This document shows positions 24,159 through 28,632 of a DNA stretch of 28,632 nucleotides, one piece after another. This DNA comes from JAMOBE01 sp039908285 (GTDB lineage: Bacteria; Pseudomonadota; Alphaproteobacteria; Rhodospirillales; Rhodospirillaceae). The position numbers were made by a program, and so were the translations under genes. The notes under the pieces are model-generated. The model ran no database searches. It saw only the letters and a list, made by a program, of their open reading frames with translations, and was not told the DNA's origin. Numbering within the stretch: position 1 is the first letter of the stretch; the number at the start of each line of letters is the position of its first letter. The stretch is taken from NCBI GenBank assembly GCA_039908285.1, contig JAMOBE010000042.1:1-28632 (forward strand), read 5' to 3'.

Positions 24159-24224
24159 TTGTCAATTTTTAATATCGTATAAATGGATTAATCATCATGA
24201 AAAAGCCGCTGATGCGCGCATTAG
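24155..24224. other. AT-rich patch between cysC and the truncated epimerase
   Basis: About 50 bases (24155-24205) are far richer in A and T than anything nearby, with TTGTCA, TTTTTAATAT and TATAAA. Just downstream, all frames into the epimerase are interrupted (TAG at 24222 in its frame). It marks the point where the 5' end of the epimerase gene has been lost or replaced. Confidence 0.5.
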
Positions 24225-24245
24225 AGTCGAGCGGATGGTGCTGCC

Positions 24246-25121
24246 GTGCTGTCGCTGGAGGGCGATGTCCGTGAGGGCTCGACGTTCGATGCGGATTTTC
24301 ATGTCCTGGTGCATCTTGCCGGCGCCCTGCCCCGCCACTTCCGGACCGCTCCCGATGACGCCCACCGGGTCAATCTGAACGGAGCCCGGCAGGCGGCGGA
24401 GGCCTGTCGACGCCGAGGGGCACGGCTGGTCTATGTTTCCACGTCCGGCGTCTACGACCGCGCCGCCCGGGGCGCGTTGTGCGAGACGGCGTCCGTGGGA
24501 CCGATTTCGGCCTACGCCGAGAGCAAGCTGGCGGCGGAACATCTCTGCCAGCAGGCGTGTGCGGAAACGGTCGTCGTGCGTCTGTTCAATCCCTATGGAC
24601 CCGGCCAGGGTGAGGACATGCTGATCGGGCAGGTCCTGGCGCTCGCACAGGCGGGGCGGGAGGTGGTGGTGCGCACCCCCGCCTCACGTCGTGACTTCAT
24701 TCACGTGGGCGACGTCGCAGGCGCGCTCCTGGCCGTGGTGATGGCATCCACAGCGCCGCCACCCGTTCTGAACGTTGGCTCCGGCGTCCCCGCACGGGTG
24801 GCCGACGTGGTCACCTTCATCCTCGGCCTCCTGCCCCATCCCGTTCCGGTGCGCTGGGGGGCGGATGAGGCGGGGGACGACGCCTACGCAGACATCTCCC
24901 TGGTGCTCTCCGCCCTTGACTGGAGACCAATGGTGGACCTGTGGCAGGGGGTAGCGGCACTCGTGGAGGAGTGTCACGCCCCGGTAAGCACGTCCAGAAG
25001 TTCTAATTATGAGCCGCTAGAGCAGTTTCCGCTCAAGCGGAAACTGCGAAAAGCCCGCGCGGCGCTTGAGCGGCCAGAGGCAAATTCTAGAGCGTTTCCG
25101 CTCAGGCGGAAAACGCTCTAG
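24246..25121 (+). CDS. N-terminally truncated NAD-dependent epimerase/dehydratase, likely a pseudogene
   Basis: An extended SDR (nucleotide-sugar epimerase/dehydratase) lacking its first ~45-50 residues, including the GxxGxxG NAD-binding motif. What remains: HVLVHLAGALP, VYVSTSGVYD, the catalytic YAESK, VVRLFNPYGPGQ, RRDFIHVGDVAGALL, VLNVGSGVPARV and a normal C-terminal part ending near LWQGVAALVEECHAP. The same frame reads SRADGAAV back to 24225, then meets a TAG at 24222. GTG 24246 is the first usable start and has no clear ribosome site. The last ~38 residues are translated from the repeat hairpins downstream. It probably once made or modified a sugar for the polysaccharide. Confidence 0.65.
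   Translation: MLSLEGDVREGSTFDADFHVLVHLAGALPRHFRTAPDDAHRVNLNGARQAAEACRRRGARLVYVSTSGVYDRAARGALCETASVGPISAYAESKLAAEHLCQQACAETVVVRLFNPYGPGQGEDMLIGQVLALAQAGREVVVRTPASRRDFIHVGDVAGALLAVVMASTAPPPVLNVGSGVPARVADVVTFILGLLPHPVPVRWGADEAGDDAYADISLVLSALDWRPMVDLWQGVAALVEECHAPVSTSRSSNYEPLEQFPLKRKLRKARAALERPEANSRAFPLRRKTL
25022..25047. repeat. Palindromic repeat, first copy
   Basis: A perfect 11-bp stem, GCAGTTTCCGC / GCGGAAACTGC, with loop TCAA. It shares the core TTTCCGCTCA-GCGGAAA with the hairpin at 25086-25122, a form common in alphaproteobacterial intergenic repeats. Confidence 0.75.
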
Positions 25122-25122
25122 A
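25086..25122. repeat. Palindromic repeat, second copy
   Basis: TCTAGAGCGTTTCCGC pairs with GCGGAAAACGCTCTAGA (16-bp stem, one bulged A), loop TCAG. It lies within the run-on end of the epimerase frame. Confidence 0.75.
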
Positions 25123-25151
25123 CGACTTTCGGGGCTACCGCCCCGATCCCC

Positions 25152-25199
25152 GTTTGGGGCGTCGTGTCGAAGACACGCCCTTGGCGTGACGCCCCAAAC
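25152..25199. repeat. Large nested hairpin left of the insertion sequence
   Basis: GTTTGGGGCGTC (25152-25163) pairs with GACGCCCCAAAC (25188-25199) in a perfect 12-bp stem. A smaller hairpin, GTGTC-gaa-GACAC (25164-25176), sits inside it. Its right arm overlaps the left 20-bp inverted repeat of the insertion sequence. Apart from these repeats, 25010-25383 holds no gene. Confidence 0.65.
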
Positions 25200-25213
25200 C
25201 CAACTTCGAAGGT
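25194..25213 (+). repeat. Left copy of the 20-bp inverted repeat
   Basis: Identical over 20 bases to the minus strand of 27166-27185. Flanking bases differ except for TGACGC just outside. Confidence 0.8.
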
Positions 25214-25383
25214 TTGCACTCCGGTGCGCCGGAAAAATGGCGGAAATGCTCGGGTTTGTCCTGACGCCGGCGAAATGTGGTGCTAAATAGTGGCTGGTTT
25301 AACTCGATCCGTCCGGCGTATTTGCTTGACGGAATGGATTTGTGTGTGGTGTCATATGGGGAGGAAACTCAGGATTCCGCGCC

Positions 25384-27084
25384 ATGTTCGTCCGCGTCAA
25401 GAAGATCAATGGCTACGAGTACCTCTATCTGGTCGAGAACGCCCGCGAGGGTGGCCGCCATGTCCAGCGGGTCATCAAGTCGTTGGGCCGCAAGGGCGAG
25501 GTCGAGGAGTCGGGAATGCTGGATTCGCTGATCGCCTCGGCGGCGCGGCATTCCCCGCGCTCGATCGTGCTGTCGCGCTACTACAAGGGCGAGTTGCCTG
25601 AACTGAAACGCCAGAGCATTGGCGCCGACCTGGTGTTCGGCCGGCTGTGGGAGACGACCGGAATTCGCGAGGTCCTGAACAGCCTCCTCGCCGATCGCCG
25701 GTTCGGGTTCGATGTCGAGCGGGCGATCTACATGACGGTCCTGCACCGGCTGATGATCTCGGGTTCCGACCTGCATGCCAGCGACTGGAAGGACAAGGTC
25801 CGCATCCCCGGCGCCGAGCCGGTGACGCCGGACCAGGCGTACCGGGCCATGACCTGGCTGGGCGAGGAGATGCCCGGGCCGGCCGGCCCGCTGGGTCCGC
25901 GGACGATGACCGATGTCATCGAGGAGGCGCTCTATCGTTATCGCAAGGACCTGCTTGGTGTCACGCCGGAGGCGTGCATTCGGAATGACGTCTCGGCCGC
26001 CTTCTTCGACACCATCAGCCTCTACTTCGAGGGCGAGGGTGGTGCGACGCTCGGGCAACGCGGCCATTCCAAGGACTATCGCCCCCACCTGAAGCAAATG
26101 GTGCTGGGCATCGTGCTGGACGGCCATGACCGGCCGATCGCCTCGTTCCTCCTTCCCGGCAACACTGTCGCGCCAGAGGCGCGCATTCGCGCGACCGTGA
26201 CGACACTGGTGCCGGTGGTGCATCGCTTGCAGGAACGGTTCGGCATCAAAAGGGCCTGCGTGGTCGCCGATCGCGGCATGATTTCGGCCGCGACCATCAA
26301 GACGCTGGAGGCCGCCGGCGTCGATTACGTTCTCGGCGCCCGCGAGCGGTCGGTGCGCGAAATTTACGAGCAGGTCATCACCGATGACGGCGTGCCGGTG
26401 CCGCTCGTCATCCCGCGCCAAAAGGGCGAGACCCGGCTCGAGGTCAGGGACGTCACCATCGATGGCCGCCGCTACGTGGTGTGCCGGAACGAGGAGGAAG
26501 CTGCCAAGGACGCCGAAACCCGGGCGAAGATCCTCGCCGGCCTCAAGACCGCGCTTGAGGGCGGCGACATGAAGCTGGTCGCCAACACCGGCTACCGCCG
26601 CTACCTGAAGACGCCCAAGGACAAGGCCTTCACCATCGATCCGGCCAAGGTCGAGGCCGACGCCCGCTTCGACGGCCTGTTCGTGCTCCGCGTCAACACC
26701 AGGCTGACCGCCCTGCAGGCGGTGCTGCGCTACCGCCACCTGCTGGCCGTGGAGGACACCTTCCGCACCGGAAAGGCGTTGCTGGCCACCCGGCCGATCG
26801 ACCACAAGACCGACGCCAACATCCAAGGCCACGTGTTCTGCACCTTCCTCGCCCTCGTGCTGCGCCACGAACTGGTGAGCCGCCTGGCACCCCGTGGCCC
26901 CAAGGCGATCGAGTGGACGCGGATCGTCGATGACCTTGCCGATCTCAGCCATGTCGAGGTCGAACAGGACGGCAAGCGCGCCCGCCTGCGCACCGCGCCC
27001 GGCCCCACCATCGACCCGATCTGCCGCGCCGTCGGCATTACCCTGCCACCCGTCTACGAGGAGATGCCCCCACTCGCCAGATAA
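25384..27084 (+). CDS. IS1634-family (IS4 superfamily) transposase
   Basis: A 566-residue DDE transposase with no stops or frameshifts. It begins MFVRVKKINGYEYLYLVENA, the standard start of this group. ARHSPRSIVLSRYYKGELPEL and IGADLVFGRLWE follow. The catalytic-domain residues are plausible at D in AFFDTISLYFEG, D in CVVADRGMISAATI and E in LLAVEDTFRTGKALLATRPIDHK (the YREK-like box region). The length is normal for the family, so the element may be active. A long stop-free antisense frame at 25369-27090 is only a GC shadow. Confidence 0.92.
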   Translation: MFVRVKKINGYEYLYLVENAREGGRHVQRVIKSLGRKGEVEESGMLDSLIASAARHSPRSIVLSRYYKGELPELKRQSIGADLVFGRLWETTGIREVLNSLLADRRFGFDVERAIYMTVLHRLMISGSDLHASDWKDKVRIPGAEPVTPDQAYRAMTWLGEEMPGPAGPLGPRTMTDVIEEALYRYRKDLLGVTPEACIRNDVSAAFFDTISLYFEGEGGATLGQRGHSKDYRPHLKQMVLGIVLDGHDRPIASFLLPGNTVAPEARIRATVTTLVPVVHRLQERFGIKRACVVADRGMISAATIKTLEAAGVDYVLGARERSVREIYEQVITDDGVPVPLVIPRQKGETRLEVRDVTIDGRRYVVCRNEEEAAKDAETRAKILAGLKTALEGGDMKLVANTGYRRYLKTPKDKAFTIDPAKVEADARFDGLFVLRVNTRLTALQAVLRYRHLLAVEDTFRTGKALLATRPIDHKTDANIQGHVFCTFLALVLRHELVSRLAPRGPKAIEWTRIVDDLADLSHVEVEQDGKRARLRTAPGPTIDPICRAVGITLPPVYEEMPPLAR

Positions 27085-27165
27085 CCCCACAGGCCGGAAA
27101 AACTGTGGTGCCTAAAACTTTTTTCGACCCGCAACGCATTGATGGGGTTTGATTCATTCGGCGAT

Positions 27166-27185
27166 ACCTTCGAAGTTGGGTTTGG
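27166..27185 (-). repeat. Right copy of the 20-bp inverted repeat
   Basis: On the minus strand it reads CCAAACCCAACTTCGAAGGT, identical to 25194-25213. It lies 37 bases inside the point where IS66 homology stops (about 27223). Confidence 0.8.
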
Positions 27186-27222
27186 ACGTAAGCGTCATTT
27201 GCTGACTGCGGATTTTTGGACT

Positions 27223-28405
27223 TTCGGCGGCGTTGTTGGTCATCTCGAGCCGTCCATCGTCGACATACCGCAGCAGCGCCGCCCAGCGAGACAGGGCGTA
27301 GCGGATCGCCCCCGCCAGTTCGCCCTTGCCGGGCAGGCGGGTCAGGGCGCCGTCGAGGAACACCGCCAGGTCACGCAGAATCGGCAGAGCGTCACGTTGG
27401 CGCACGGCACGCCGTTCCTCGGGCGCTTGCCCCGCGATGGTGCGTTCGATGGCGAACAGGTGACCGATCCGCTCCAGCGCCTTGGCGGCGATGGGCGATC
27501 CCGTGGCGACGTGCACGTCGTAGATCTTGCGCCGGACGTGAGCCCAGCAGGCGACCTCGATGAACGACGGCGGGCGACCGTTCCGCGCCTCGTACAGCGC
27601 CGCAAACCCGGCACAGCCGTCGGCGTGCAGGAAGCCGCCGGCATCGGACAAGGTACGCTGGGGGTGTTCGCCCTTGCGATCGGGGGTCACCGCCGGCGGC
27701 GCTGGGCCGCCGTGCGGCCGTTCGTCGCGGAGGTACACCCATAGCCGGCCGGTCTTCGTTTTGCCGCGGCCGGGCTCCAGCACCGGCACCGGCGTGTCGT
27801 CGGCAAACAGCACCGGACCGGACAGCACGTGGACCTCGATGGCGCCGACCAACGGCGCCATCAGCGCTGCCGCCTTGCCGACCCACTCGGCCAGCAGGGC
27901 GCGGTCCAGGTTCATCCCGTCGCGGCCGTAGATCAGCGACTGGCGATAGAGCGGCAGGTGATCGCAATACTTCGACGCCAGCACATGGGCGAGCAGACCG
28001 GGGCGAGCAGACCGGGGCAAGCAGACCGGGACCGGGCAGGCCGCGCTCGATGGGCAGCGACGGCATCGGCGCCTGGACCATGCTCTCGCAGGTCCGGCAC
28101 GAGCAGGCCGGCCGGATGTGGCGGATCACCTCGAAGCGACCGGGAATGTAGTCGAGGATCTCGGTGACGTCCTCGCCCACCTTGCGCAGGGAACCGCCAC
28201 ACTCCGGGCAGGCGGCACCGGGCTCGTGCACCTGGTCGCGGCGCGGCAGGTGATCGGGCAACTTGCGGCGGGTCCTGGGTTTCTTCGGCGTGGCGGGTTC
28301 GGCGGGATCGGCCGACGGTGCGGATGTCGTCGCCGCAGCCGCCGCAGCCGGGCCAGTTCGAGCTTCAGCTTCTCCACCTCCAGAGCCTTTGCCACCACGT
28401 CCACC
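27223..28405 (-). pseudogene. Decayed IS66-type transposase (TnpC)
   Basis: IS66 transposase homology runs through three frames. The N-terminal helix (VAKALEVEKLKLELARLRR) is in one frame. The zinc-binding part (KLPDHLPRRDQVHEPG, CPECGG, EILDYIPGRFEVIRH, CSCRTC, MPSLPIERG) is in a second. The main catalytic part (LLAHVLASKYCDHLPLYRQSLIYGRDG, LFADDTPVPVLEPGRGKTKTGRLWVYLRD, HADGCAGFAALYE, VACWAHVRRKIYD) is in a third, ending at RLEMTNNAAES. The usual C-terminal part after NNAAER is missing. The second shift is caused by a triplicated 14-bp unit. The longest single frame is 27154-28020. It cannot make a working transposase without recoding. Confidence 0.85.
27990..28031. repeat. 14-bp unit in three tandem copies inside IS66
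   Basis: Copies: cgagcagaccgggg (27990-28003), cgagcagaccgggg (28004-28017) and caagcagaccggga (28018-28031). Two extra copies add 28 bases, which shifts the frame by one within GLPGPGLLAHVLAS. Confidence 0.85.
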
Positions 28406-28467
28406 GGTGATGGCCAGACGAAATGGCCCTTGTGTTGTACGGCGTCGCACTGGGTGCAAACGCAAGA

Positions 28468-28487
28468 AGGCCGCCCTGGGGCGGCCT
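28468..28487 (-). terminator. Terminator downstream of tRNA-Met
   Basis: On the minus strand a perfect 8-bp stem, AGGCCGCC-CCAG-GGCGGCCT, is followed by TCTTGCGTTT. It starts 27 bases after the tRNA 3' end, where a terminator is expected. Confidence 0.55.
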
Positions 28488-28513
28488 GTGTTCTTGATAT
28501 CTGCAAAGCATTC

Positions 28514-28590
<77 letters not shown>

Positions 28591-28632
28591 GCGGAGGGAG
28601 AGGTGTCATCGTGATGAGGTAATGCGGGACTG

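Larger units (their letters stand above)
25194..27185 (+). mobile_element. IS1634-type insertion sequence (boundaries tentative)
   Basis: The transposase gene is bracketed by a 20-bp inverted repeat, CCAAACCCAACTTCGAAGGT, at 25194-25213 (+) and 27166-27185 (-). The span is about 1.99 kb, in the expected size range. TGACGC also precedes both copies, at slightly different distances. No target-site duplication is evident, so the true ends may differ. The right side lies in a broken IS66 gene. Confidence 0.55.

Noticed and set aside
25369..27090. A 573-codon minus-strand open frame antisense to the IS transposase
   Set aside because: Shadow of a high-GC gene with clear transposase motifs on the plus strand.
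27990..28031. Short tandem repeats as a CRISPR array
   Set aside because: Units are contiguous, 14 bp long and without spacers. No cas genes are in the window.

Overview
The window looks like a chromosomal segment of a high-GC alphaproteobacterium, probably of the Rhodospirillales. This is inferred from the strongly GC-biased third codon positions, the alphaproteobacterial form of the initiator tRNA, and the IS1634-type and IS66-type insertion sequences. No species is claimed.

Region 1 (1-677) is the tail of an unrecognised gene that changes reading frame near 200-215. Region 2 (993-5723) is a complete-looking lasso peptide (RiPP) cluster in two converging units. The plus unit encodes an HPr-kinase-like peptide kinase, a PAPS-dependent sulfotransferase and the B2 leader peptidase, joined by two ATGA overlaps. 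The minus unit encodes the B1/RRE leader-binding protein, a short precursor peptide that ends in serine, and the asparagine-synthetase-like lasso cyclase. A perfect 7-bp hairpin directly follows the precursor stop codon. The terminal serine together with the kinase points to the paeninodin type, in which the C-terminal serine is phosphorylated. The sulfotransferase may add a second modification. No exporter or isopeptidase is visible. An inverted pair of REP-like repeats (5839-6000) separates this cluster from the next.

Region 3 (6067-22087) is a Wzx/Wzy-type exopolysaccharide locus. One minus unit carries an outer-membrane beta-barrel protein, a Wzc/GumC-type chain-length regulator and tyrosine kinase, a small TPR membrane protein and a GT2 glycosyltransferase. 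Upstream of the barrel gene and in the same frame lies a PPP-type metallophosphatase with no stop codon of its own. A plus unit (12456-17937) carries a Wza-like export lipoprotein, an unrecognised Ala/Gln-rich secreted protein, a Wzy/O-antigen-ligase-like protein, the priming sugar-phosphate transferase and a GT9 transferase. It meets a converging minus unit (22087-17948) with a second polymerase/ligase-like protein, a methyltransferase, a Wzx flippase and a WecG/TagA-type GT26 transferase.

Region 4 (22263-25121) carries a nucleotidyltransferase-fold protein, APS kinase (cysC, which makes the PAPS that sulfotransferases use) and an N-terminally truncated NAD-dependent epimerase. Region 5 (25000-28632) is a mobile-element junction. 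It contains a palindrome-rich stretch, an intact IS1634-type transposase bracketed by 20-bp inverted repeats, a decayed IS66 transposase frameshifted by a triplicated 14-bp unit, and an initiator tRNA-Met with its terminator on the minus strand.
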